Shown: positions 1 to 6,476 of the stretch, in pieces
How the letters are laid out: every line of letters begins with the position of its first letter
Numbering within the stretch: the stretch's first letter is position 1
From: Clostridium sp. CAG:567
GTDB lineage: Bacteria > Bacillota > Clostridia > TANB77 > CAG-508
Reading direction: 5' to 3'
Length of the DNA stretch: 17,297 nt
Assembly: GCA_000437855.1 (NCBI GenBank)
Contig: FR902165.1
Coordinates: 1-17,297 of the forward strand
The notes under the pieces: model-generated
Seen by the model: the letters and a program-made list of their open reading frames with translations, nothing else
Database searches by the model: none
Told to the model about the DNA's origin: nothing
Translations under genes and position numbers: made by a program

Positions 1-30
1 TAATTAATAATTAAATAATTAATATTAAAT

Positions 31-76
31 AATAAAAAATAGAAAATAAATAATTATTTACTTTCTATTTTTTATT
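31..76. terminator. Long AT-only hairpin, probable bidirectional terminator
   Basis: Arms at 31-45 and 62-76 are exact reverse complements (15 bp). Inside them 47-53 and 54-60 pair for 7 more bp with only one A/C mismatch between the two blocks, so the structure closes almost to the tip. Both outer arms contain A or T runs, so it could end transcripts from either side. It is the first strong hairpin downstream of the minus-strand gene at 367-1211 and could be its distal terminator, or that of a gene fragment ending at 72. Confidence 0.5.
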
Positions 77-242
77 TTATTCTATTTTTCGTTACAAAAA
101 GACAAGTATGGTGTTTCATCTTACTTTTGAGAAAATAGATAAAAATATGTGATTCGTTATCATTAACCATTAAAAGTACAGTTTTTTTATTTTTTGTTTC
201 GTCATTTTCCTTCAGATTAAAAGGAAATGTGATTTTATCAAT
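72..242 (-). other. Open frame of 56 codons, possible 3' gene fragment
   Basis: The minus strand is open from just after a TAA (243-245) to a TAA at 72-74. The reading has mixed, protein-like composition (for example TVLLMVNDNESHIFIYF) and ends inside the terminator-like hairpin. There is no start codon with a ribosome binding site at its beginning; the first ATG is about half way in. I recognise no family. It may be the remnant of a decayed gene or a chance open frame. The rest of 1-366 shows only AT-rich sequence and a weak hairpin near 203-227. Confidence 0.15.
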
Positions 243-366
243 TTATAAATAGTTATTTTATTTTAGTATACATAAAGTCTATCTAAGAAATTTTGCTCAT
301 TCTAACTCAAAATACAATGTATATATTATTTACTTTTTGTCATTTTTTGATATTCTTTTATTATAT

Positions 367-1211
367 TTAAAGATATTGTTCATTTCCGTTTCTTTCTATA
401 ACAATAGCTCCATGTCCCCCTGTATATAATTTATATAATACTGTTTCAATATTGCGTTTTATATTTTCATTAAGTTCTACATTCATCCCCTCTGATGTAA
501 ACTCTATTGCAAGTTCATTTAATTCTCCTGATTTACTTAATAACAATATGTGCAAATTTCTTGAATAATTACCAAATATAAATGAATATGCAGAAGTTAT
601 ATTAGAAAGCTTTAACCTATATTCACCTGTTTTTTCTTTCGTAGCACATGAACTTAAATCTATTTCGTCTCCTGTATTTTCTTTTGCATTAACATACACT
701 TCTCCATTTGATGTTACTTTTACTTCTGCAGATATTCCTTCTTCAAATCGACTAACTATTTTTAAATATTGCCCCGTTTTCTCGGTTATTTTTTCTTTTG
801 TATTTTCAGCTCCATAATATGCAAATTGGTTACCGTCTTTATCTATAAGCTTAGCATAATTTTCATCCATATTAGCTGTTTGCACTACATTCACTATATC
901 TTTATAATTAATAACATCTTTACTTAATTTTATATTTAATTTATTATCTTCTGTCACTTCAAATTTTAATTCATTAATGTTTCCATTTTTTCCTATAAAT
1001 ATAATATAATCTGAATTTTCGTTATATCCAATACTAATATTGTATCCATACTTAATATTGGTTAAATTTAATTTATATCCATTAAATCTTGCTTTTCTTG
1101 TTCTTTATGTTCTGCGTTATCTGATAATTTATTTTGTAGTATAAAAAAAATTGTTCCTATAATAATAATAACTATCACTAGACTTAATAATAATTTAATC
1201 GATTTTTTCAT
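367..1211 (-). pseudogene. Unrecognised membrane-anchored protein with a duplicated domain, frameshifted
   Basis: I do not recognise the family. The likely start is the ATG at 1209-1211, behind a GGAGG (1217-1221) five bases upstream. The first frame gives MKKSIKLLLSLVIVIIIIGT and so on, a short basic N-terminus and one membrane helix at about residues 6-25, then runs into a stop near 1070. The frame that carries the rest of the protein to 367 opens just upstream of the A4 run at 1093-1096. Adding one A there joins them into a 281-residue protein: anchor, charged linker to about residue 45, then an extracellular part. Residues about 45-110 and 197-262 look like two copies of one domain: GYKLNLTNIKYGY aligns with EYRLKLSNITSAY, and IFIGKNGNINELKFE with LLLSKSGELNELAIE. 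Copy 1 begins just after the shift, so the sequence upstream of the GTG at 957 is genuinely coding. The rest could also start internally at that GTG. Function unknown; probably a cell-surface protein. Confidence 0.6.
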
Positions 1212-1235
1212 ATTTTCCTCCTTCTATAATTTTAT

Positions 1236-1263
1236 ATTATCTCATATTTTATATAAGCGTCAA
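1236..1263 (-). promoter_or_regulatory. Promoter for the 367-1211 gene
   Basis: On the minus strand TTGACG (1258-1263) is followed after 16 bases by GATAAT (1236-1241), each one base from the sigma-A consensus. Transcription would begin near 1229, giving a short leader of about 18 bases containing the GGAGG. This supports independent transcription of the gene from the tRNA unit upstream. Confidence 0.55.
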
Positions 1264-1308
1264 GTATTTACAATTGTATTAATATATTTTCAACTGTATT
1301 TTAAACAT

Positions 1309-1343
1309 AAAAAATAGCTCAAAGTATTACTACTCTGAGCTAT
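1309..1343 (-). terminator. Intrinsic terminator after the serine tRNA pair
   Basis: On the minus strand the arms 1331-1343 and 1314-1326 pair over 13 bp (one G-U) with a 4-base loop, followed by a run of five U (1309-1313). It begins 3 bases after the encoded CCA of tRNA-Ser(GCU). Confidence 0.8.
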
Positions 1344-1345
1344 AA

Positions 1346-1436
1346 TGGCGGAAGCTGAGGGATTTGAACCCTCGCGGCCCTTGCGAACCCTAACAGTTTA
1401 GCAAACTGTCCCCTTCAACCACTTGGGTAAGCCTCC
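1346..1436 (-). tRNA. tRNA-Ser(GCU), reads AGC/AGU
   Basis: This is a class II tRNA of 91 nt including an encoded CCA. The acceptor GGAGGCT pairs with AGCTTCC (one G-U), followed by discriminator G and CCA. The anticodon stem ACAGT/ACTGT encloses the loop TTGCTAA, giving anticodon GCU. A long variable arm (AGGGTTCGCAAGGGCC region) and the T loop GTTCAAATC fit a serine tRNA. It shares a transcript with the second serine tRNA, 23 bases upstream. Confidence 0.95.
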
Positions 1437-1459
1437 AAATTGTTAAGTTTAAAAAAAAA

Positions 1460-1551
<92 letters not shown>

Positions 1552-1590
1552 ACTTAAGTTAGCAATACATCTGTACTGATAACCTTATAT

Positions 1591-1620
1591 ATAATAGCAC
1601 ATTTACTACTCTATTGTCAA
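1591..1620 (-). promoter_or_regulatory. Promoter of the serine tRNA pair
   Basis: On the minus strand a perfect -35 TTGACA (1615-1620), an 18-base spacer and -10 TATTAT (1591-1596) lie about 40 bases upstream of the mature 5' end of tRNA-Ser(UGA). No competing promoter was seen between the two tRNAs, so they are probably cotranscribed. Confidence 0.75.
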
Positions 1621-1672
1621 TACAAATATTTATTAATTTAATCAATTTTTATTTATTATTATATATTTACAC

Positions 1673-1708
1673 AAAAAATCTAAAGTATTTTCATACTTTA
1701 GATTTTTT
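1673..1708. terminator. Terminator downstream of parB
   Basis: Arms 1673-1688 and 1693-1708 form a perfect 16-bp stem with a 4-base loop. Each outer end is a run of six A or T, so it should stop parAB transcription and could also work in the opposite direction. It begins 2 bases after the parB stop codon. Confidence 0.85.
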
Positions 1709-1709
1709 C

Positions 1710-2573
1710 TTACTTAATTAAATTTAAAATTCTTTCTAGTTCATCATTTGTAGAATATTGAATAATAATTTTTCCACTTCTTTTTCCTGCATTTAATTTA
1801 ACTTTTGTTCCAAAAAAACTTTGAAAACTATCTTCTATATCTCTGCAAATGGCTTGTCTTCTTTCTTCATATTTTGGTGATGTTTTCTTTTGATCTTGAA
1901 CTTTCTTTTCAATATCTCTAACAGTTTCACCTTTTTCAATAATTCTAATTGCTGCAACATATTGTTTTTCTGGATCTGCTATACATAATAAAGATCTACA
2001 ATGTCCCTCATTTAGTTTTCCCTCAATAGCTAATTGCATTACTCTTTCATCCAAATTCAATAGTCTAAGTGTATTTGTAACTGTACTTCTATTTAGTCCT
2101 ATTGTATCTGCTAATTGTTGTTGTGTCATTCCATAATCATCTAATAATTGTCTAAAACCTCTTGCTTTATCTATTGGATTTAAATCTTCTCTTTGTATAT
2201 TTTCAATTAAAGCAATTTCCTTGTTCTTTCTCTCATCATTTTCTCTAACAATACAAGGCATTTCCTTCAATCCAGCTTTTTTTGCTGCTCTCCATCTTCT
2301 TTCCCCTGCTATTATTTCATAAAAATCATCTTTTTTAGATACTATAATTGGTTGAATTATTCCATATCTTTCTATTGATTTTGCAAGTTCTTCAATTGAT
2401 TCACTTGGAAAGTTTCTTCTTGGTTGATTTCTATTTGGTTCTATTTCAATAACTTTTATACTTTGTACAATTTCTTCTCCATCTTTTAATTTTTTCTCTT
2501 CTTCTTTAGTTAATTGATTTTCACAAAATAGAGCTTCTAGTCCTTTTCCTAATCCTGTTTTTTTAACAGCCAT
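1710..2573 (-). CDS. parB: Chromosome partitioning protein ParB (Spo0J)
   Basis: This protein binds centromere-like parS sites, slides along DNA as a CTP-dependent clamp and stimulates ParA to segregate new origins. I start it at the ATG 2571-2573, preceded by AAAGGAG with 8 bases of spacing, giving 287 residues (usual for Firmicutes about 280-290). The GTG three codons earlier lies inside that spacer and is less likely. Visible parts: N-terminal KKTGLGKGLEALF, the usual ParA-stimulating peptide; the CTP-binding box GERRWRA at about 90-96; ENIQREDLNP at about 124-133; a helix-turn-helix (MTQQQLADTIGLNRSTVTNT) at about 148-170; and a C-terminal dimerisation segment ending RILNLIK. It sits 20 bases downstream of parA in one unit. 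No parS was seen inside the gene. Confidence 0.95.
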   Translation of the reverse strand: MAVKKTGLGKGLEALFCENQLTKEEEKKLKDGEEIVQSIKVIEIEPNRNQPRRNFPSESIEELAKSIERYGIIQPIIVSKKDDFYEIIAGERRWRAAKKAGLKEMPCIVRENDERKNKEIALIENIQREDLNPIDKARGFRQLLDDYGMTQQQLADTIGLNRSTVTNTLRLLNLDERVMQLAIEGKLNEGHCRSLLCIADPEKQYVAAIRIIEKGETVRDIEKKVQDQKKTSPKYEERRQAICRDIEDSFQSFFGTKVKLNAGKRSGKIIIQYSTNDELERILNLIK

Positions 2574-2593
2574 TTTCAACACTCCTTTTCTTT

Positions 2594-3385
2594 TTATACT
2601 GCATGTTTTCCTTTTGAATTATTTTCATTATTCTTTAAAAATTCTTTAACAAATTTGTCATAACTCTTAGCGCCTTTTGATCTTGGATCATATATAGATA
2701 TAGGCATTCCATAGCTTGGTGCTTCACTTAATTTTACATTTCTTGGAATTACAGTTTTGTATACTTTATTTTCAAAATATTTGTTAACCTCTTTTACTAC
2801 TTGATTAGATAAGTTAGTTCTAATGTCATACATAGTAAGTAAAGCTCCCTCTATTTCTAATTCTGTATTTAAATGTTTTTTTACTAGATTAATGGTATTT
2901 ATAAGCTGTCCTAATCCCTCTAATGCATAATATTCACATTGTACTGGAATTAATACGCTATTTGAAGCTGTAAAGGAATTCAAAGTAATTAGTCCTAATG
3001 AAGGCGGACAATCAATTATAATATAATCAAATTCACTCTTTATTTGTTCTAATTTTTCTTTCATTCTGTATTCTCTAGACATCATAGAAACAAGCTCCAC
3101 TTCAGCTCCTGCAAGATTTATATTAGATGGACATATATATAAATTTTTTATTTCTGTTTTTTGAATAATATCTTTACTTTCTACTTCATCGCTAATTAAC
3201 ATGTCATATACAGATAATTCTACATTTTTATCCATTCCTACTCCACTTGTAGCATTTCCTTGTGGATCGGCATCAATTAATAATACCTTCTTTCCTCTTT
3301 TTGCCAGTAAAGTACTTAAATTAACTGATGTTGTGGTCTTTCCAACTCCACCTTTTTGGTTTGCAATTGATATAATTTTTCCCAA
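2594..3385 (-). CDS. parA: Chromosome partitioning ATPase ParA (Soj)
   Basis: A deviant-Walker ATPase that binds DNA non-specifically and, with ParB, moves and separates origins; in Bacillus Soj also controls DnaA. The P-loop QKGGVGKTTTS is at about residues 10-20, LLIDADPQGNAT carries the second Walker motif near 40, and DYIIIDCPPSLG is typical of the family. I choose the TTG at 3383-3385: AAAGGAGG lies 8 bases upstream, and MGKIISIANQKGG is the canonical N-terminus. This gives 263 residues. A longer reading from 3478 is unlikely because the added codons overlap the promoter hexamers and bury the ribosome binding site. The gene is read with parB, 20 bases downstream, from the promoter at 3450-3478. 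Confidence 0.95.
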   Translation of the reverse strand: MGKIISIANQKGGVGKTTTSVNLSTLLAKRGKKVLLIDADPQGNATSGVGMDKNVELSVYDMLISDEVESKDIIQKTEIKNLYICPSNINLAGAEVELVSMMSREYRMKEKLEQIKSEFDYIIIDCPPSLGLITLNSFTASNSVLIPVQCEYYALEGLGQLINTINLVKKHLNTELEIEGALLTMYDIRTNLSNQVVKEVNKYFENKVYKTVIPRNVKLSEAPSYGMPISIYDPRSKGAKSYDKFVKEFLKNNENNSKGKHAV

Positions 3386-3440
3386 TTTAGTTGCCTCCTT
3401 TGTTGTTTTATGTAAACTTTTATTAAATTTCATTAAATCG

Positions 3441-3476
3441 GACATATTTATAATATAAAAATATATTAAATATGTC
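3441..3476. promoter_or_regulatory. 10-bp inverted repeat enclosing the parA promoter, candidate operator
   Basis: GACATATTTA at 3441-3450 and its exact complement TAAATATGTC at 3467-3476 are separated by 16 bases, with centres 26 bases apart. One arm overlaps the -35, the other the -10 and start site. A dimeric regulator bound there would block the parAB promoter. Which protein binds is unknown. In RNA the arms could not form a leader hairpin, since one is upstream of the start site, so a DNA-level role is more likely. Confidence 0.5.
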
Positions 3477-3478
3477 AA
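3450..3478 (-). promoter_or_regulatory. parAB promoter
   Basis: On the minus strand a perfect -35 TTGACA (3473-3478), a 17-base spacer and -10 TATTAT (3450-3455) predict a start near 3443 and a leader of about 57 bases before the TTG codon of parA. Confidence 0.75.
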
Positions 3479-3534
3479 TGAATTTTCCGAAAATAATAAT
3501 ATTTTTTCTAGAAAATTTTCATTTTTTTATTTGC

Positions 3535-3587
3535 AAAAAAAGTAATAAAACAAAAATATGAAAATTAATGTTTTATTACTTTTTATT
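3535..3587 (-). terminator. Hairpin between rsmG and parA, probable terminator
   Basis: GTTTTATTACTTTTT (3570-3584) pairs with AAAAAGTAATAAAAC (3537-3551) around an 18-base loop. On the minus strand the 3' arm ends in a U run. It starts about 6 bases after the rsmG stop and ends before the parA promoter, separating the rsmG-mnmG unit from parAB. Confidence 0.65.
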
Positions 3588-3590
3588 TTT

Positions 3591-4307
3591 TTACAATATT
3601 GGTTCTTTTGAAGGCATTCCAGCCTTTCTAGGATATTTATTTGGTGTAGATTTTATTTTCTTTATTACCACTATTTTTCTTTGAATATCAGTATTAGGCA
3701 ATGTAATTTCATCTACCTTTTCGATTTTTCCTCCTAAAATTTCAATAGCTTTTTCTGCATCTTTTAGCTCTTCATCTATTTCGAAAGATTTCATGCAAAT
3801 ACATCTTCCTCCAACCTTCACAAATGGTATCATATATTCGAGAAGTACATTCAATTTTGCTACTGCTCTTGATGTTGCTATATCATAATGTTCTCTTTTT
3901 TCTCTTATATACTCTTCTGCACGTCCATGAACTGCTTGTATATTTTTTAAATTTAATTCATCTATTACATTTTGTAAAAATATTATTCTTTTATTCAAAG
4001 AATCCAACAAAGTGAATTTCTTGTCTTCTTCTAATATTTTTAATGGAATTCCAGGAAATCCTGCTCCTGTGCCAACATCTAGTATTGTATTTTCTTCATT
4101 TAAATATGGAATAATTGTTAAACTATCTACAAAATGTTTCAAAATCACTTCTTCTGGCTCTGTAATTGCTGTCAAATTCATCTTTTTGTTCCATTCTAAT
4201 AGCAATTCCATATATTTATAAAAATTATCAGCTTGTTTTTGTGATATTTCAACTTTAATTAAGTCTGCCTTTTCTATTAGACTATTATTAAATTCTAATT
4301 TATTCAT
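3591..4307 (-). CDS. rsmG: 16S rRNA (guanine-N7) methyltransferase RsmG (GidB)
   Basis: Methylates N7 of a guanine in the 530 loop of 16S rRNA (G527 in E. coli numbering) using S-adenosylmethionine. At 238 residues it has the normal Firmicute size. The SAM-binding motif ILDVGTGAGFPGIPL is at about residues 75-89; WNKKMNLTAI near 39-48 and ATSRAVAKL later are family hallmarks. The C-terminus is basic (STPNKYPRKAGMPSKEPIL), as usual. The ATG at 4305-4307 has AGAGGA a few bases upstream. Its start is 12 bases from the mnmG stop, so it is translated from the same message as mnmG and followed by a terminator. Confidence 0.96.
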   Translation of the reverse strand: MNKLEFNNSLIEKADLIKVEISQKQADNFYKYMELLLEWNKKMNLTAITEPEEVILKHFVDSLTIIPYLNEENTILDVGTGAGFPGIPLKILEEDKKFTLLDSLNKRIIFLQNVIDELNLKNIQAVHGRAEEYIREKREHYDIATSRAVAKLNVLLEYMIPFVKVGGRCICMKSFEIDEELKDAEKAIEILGGKIEKVDEITLPNTDIQRKIVVIKKIKSTPNKYPRKAGMPSKEPIL

Positions 4308-4319
4308 AATTTCCTCTTT

Positions 4320-6194
4320 CTATTTTTTTATTTGCTCTAAATAAATAAGTAATACTGATATATCGGCTGGTGATACGCCTGATATTCTAGATGCTTGTCC
4401 AACCGAATTTGGCTTTATTTTGTTTAATTTTTGTCTTGCTTCTAGTCTTAGTCCCTTAATTGTACTATAGTCTATATCTTGTGGCAATAATTTTGCTTCT
4501 AATTTTTTAAATTTTTCAACTTGTGCTTGTTGTAATTTTATATAACCTTTATATTTTACTTCTATTTCTACCTCTTCTGTCACATCTTTAGGTAATTCTT
4601 TTCTATTCTCATCAATTTCGCCTAACATTTCATAATTCATTTCAGTTCTTCTTAATAATTCAGACATTTTTACGCCTGTTGTAAGTGGTGAAGAATTATT
4701 ATTTTTTAATAGTTCGTTTACTTTTTCAGTTGGCTTAACAATAGTATTTTCAAGTCTTTCAATTTCTTCTTCAATTTGTTTTTTCTTAATTAAAAATGCT
4801 TGATATCTTTTTTCAGATATTAATCCTACTTCATGACCTATTTCAGTTAATCTTAAATCTGTATTATCTTGTCTTAGTAATAGTCTGTATTCTGCTCTAG
4901 AAGTCATCATTCTATATGGTTCATTCGTTCCTTTTGTTACTATATCATCAATTAAAACTCCTATATATGCTTGTGAACGGTCTAAAATTACTGGTTTTCT
5001 TCCTCTTACTTTTTGTGCTACATTTATTCCTGCTATAATTCCTTGTGCTGCTGCTTCTTCATAACCAGAAGTTCCATTTATTTGCCCTGCAAAAAACATT
5101 CCATCTAATTTTTTATGTTCTAATGATAATTTTAATTCAGATGGATCTATACAGTCATATTCAATTGCATAAGCAGGTCTTGTAAATTCCGCATGTTCTA
5201 GTCCAGGTATAGTGCGATACATAGCAATTTGTACATCTTCTGGAAGTGATGAACTCATTCCTTGTATATACATCTCATCTGTATCTCTTCCTATTGGTTC
5301 AACAAATATTTGATGTCTTTCTTTATCAGCAAATCTAACTACTTTATCTTCTATTGATGGACAATATCTTGGTCCTGTTCCTTTAATTTCTCCCCCATAT
5401 AAAGGTGAACGATGTAGGTTTTTTCTTATTATTTCATGTGTTTCAGCCGTTGTATAAGTCAAGTAACATGGTAATTGTTCTTCTTTTTCTACTATTTTAT
5501 CTTCAAATGAAAACGCGGTCGGATTTTTGTCTCCATCTTGTCTTTCCATTTTAGAAAAATCTATTGTATTTTTGTTTATCCTTGCTGGAGTTCCTGTTTT
5601 AAATCTTACAAGATTTATTCCAACTTTTCTTAACATATCTGATAGTCTATTAGCTGGAAATACTCCATCCGGTCCGCTTTCATAAGATACTTCTCCAATA
5701 TATATTTTTCCTTTTAAATATGTACCTGTTGCTAATATAACATTATCTACTTGATATACTGCTCCTATATTAGTTTCTACAGATTTTACCTTTCCACCTT
5801 CAACACCTATATCTACTATTTCTGCTTGTTTTAAATATAAATTTGGTTGCTTCTCAAGAGTATGCTTCATTTCCATTTGATATTTTTTCCTATCAGCTTG
5901 TGCTCTTAAAGAATATACAGCTGGACCTTTTGATGTGTTTAACATTCTTAGTTGAGTATATGTTTTATCTATATTTTTTCCCATCTCTCCACCTAAACAA
6001 TCTATTTCCATTACTAGATGTCCTTTTGAACTTCCTCCTATATGTGGATTACATGGCATATTTGCAACTGCTTCTAAGCTTATACTGAATAAAAGCGTTC
6101 TAAGTCCTAATCTTGCTGTTGCAAGAGCAGCCTCGCATCCTGCATGACCAGCACCTATTACCGCCACATCATATTTTCCTGCATCATATTTCAT
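4320..6194 (-). CDS. mnmG: tRNA uridine 5-carboxymethylaminomethyl modification enzyme MnmG (GidA)
   Basis: FAD-dependent partner of MnmE; together they add the carboxymethylaminomethyl (or aminomethyl) group to U34 of tRNAs reading two-fold split codon boxes. The 624 residues match the family. The FAD Rossmann motif GAGHAGCEAA is at residues 14-23. MPCNPHIGGSSKGHL, GPRYCPSIEDKVVRF and the C-terminal RISGVSPADISVLLIYL are characteristic, and the conserved cysteine pair region is intact. AAGGAAGG lies 9 bases before the ATG. The frame is unbroken, which contrasts with its obligate partner mnmE just upstream. A 282-base gap separates the two, so mnmG may have its own promoter, although I could not place one with confidence. 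Confidence 0.97.
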   Translation of the reverse strand: MKYDAGKYDVAVIGAGHAGCEAALATARLGLRTLLFSISLEAVANMPCNPHIGGSSKGHLVMEIDCLGGEMGKNIDKTYTQLRMLNTSKGPAVYSLRAQADRKKYQMEMKHTLEKQPNLYLKQAEIVDIGVEGGKVKSVETNIGAVYQVDNVILATGTYLKGKIYIGEVSYESGPDGVFPANRLSDMLRKVGINLVRFKTGTPARINKNTIDFSKMERQDGDKNPTAFSFEDKIVEKEEQLPCYLTYTTAETHEIIRKNLHRSPLYGGEIKGTGPRYCPSIEDKVVRFADKERHQIFVEPIGRDTDEMYIQGMSSSLPEDVQIAMYRTIPGLEHAEFTRPAYAIEYDCIDPSELKLSLEHKKLDGMFFAGQINGTSGYEEAAAQGIIAGINVAQKVRGRKPVILDRSQAYIGVLIDDIVTKGTNEPYRMMTSRAEYRLLLRQDNTDLRLTEIGHEVGLISEKRYQAFLIKKKQIEEEIERLENTIVKPTEKVNELLKNNNSSPLTTGVKMSELLRRTEMNYEMLGEIDENRKELPKDVTEEVEIEVKYKGYIKLQQAQVEKFKKLEAKLLPQDIDYSTIKGLRLEARQKLNKIKPNSVGQASRISGVSPADISVLLIYLEQIKK

Positions 6195-6243
6195 TTTATT
6201 TTACCTTCCTTGTTAAATTCTTTTTTGATTTTTATTCCGTTTT

Positions 6244-6366
6244 CTATGAAACTAAAAATAGTGTTCCATATAACTTTTTGTCGTGTCGTTTTTTGTCGAA
6301 AACTTTTTGTATTGATTTTTCAATATTCTTAACCGGCATTTTTTGCCTTAATTGTCTTTTTGGCAT
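6244..6366 (-). other. Possible 40-codon small ORF between mnmE and mnmG
   Basis: The minus strand encodes a Lys/Arg-rich 40-residue frame beginning MPKRQLRQKMPVKNIEKS. The inner ATG (tenth codon) has AAGG six bases upstream. It uses CGA and CGG, rare in the neighbouring genes, and the same bases contain the Spo0A-like boxes. I recognise no homology. A chance frame in regulatory DNA is at least as likely as a gene. Confidence 0.15.
6275..6302. promoter_or_regulatory. Cluster of Spo0A-box-like motifs
   Basis: TTTTGTCGAAAA (6291-6302) contains a perfect TGTCGAA core, the Bacillus/Clostridium 0A box. Two further TGTCG/TTGTCG motifs lie 10-16 bases to its left (TTTTTGTCG at 6275-6283, GTGTCG at 6283-6288). 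They lie in the mnmE-mnmG gap, so phosphorylated Spo0A could affect mnmG expression or origin-region structure. Binding is inferred from sequence only. Confidence 0.4.
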
Positions 6367-6378
6367 GATATTTTAAAG

Positions 6379-6439
6379 ATGTTTCACAAACATTTTTCTT
6401 ATGAAACTATACACTCTCTAAGTTTTGCTTGTGAAACAT
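6379..6439. repeat. Inverted repeat with parS-like half-sites, 50 bp apart
   Basis: ATGTTTCACAA (6379-6389) and its exact complement TTGTGAAACAT (6429-6439) are 50 bp centre to centre. Each contains one half of the Firmicute parS palindrome (TGTTTCAC / GTGAAACA). A third, weaker half (ATGAAAC, 6401-6407) lies between. It is not a standard parS, which has the two halves abutting. No U run follows, so it is a poor terminator. Confidence 0.4.
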
Positions 6440-6476
6440 ATAAGTTAATTTTTAACTCTTATAGTAATATGATTCT

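Noticed and set aside
3386..3478. N-terminal extension of parA from 3478 (MTYLIYFYIINMSDL)
   Set aside because: These codons coincide with the promoter hexamers and leader, and a good AAAGGAGG precedes the TTG at 3385, where the conserved protein begins.
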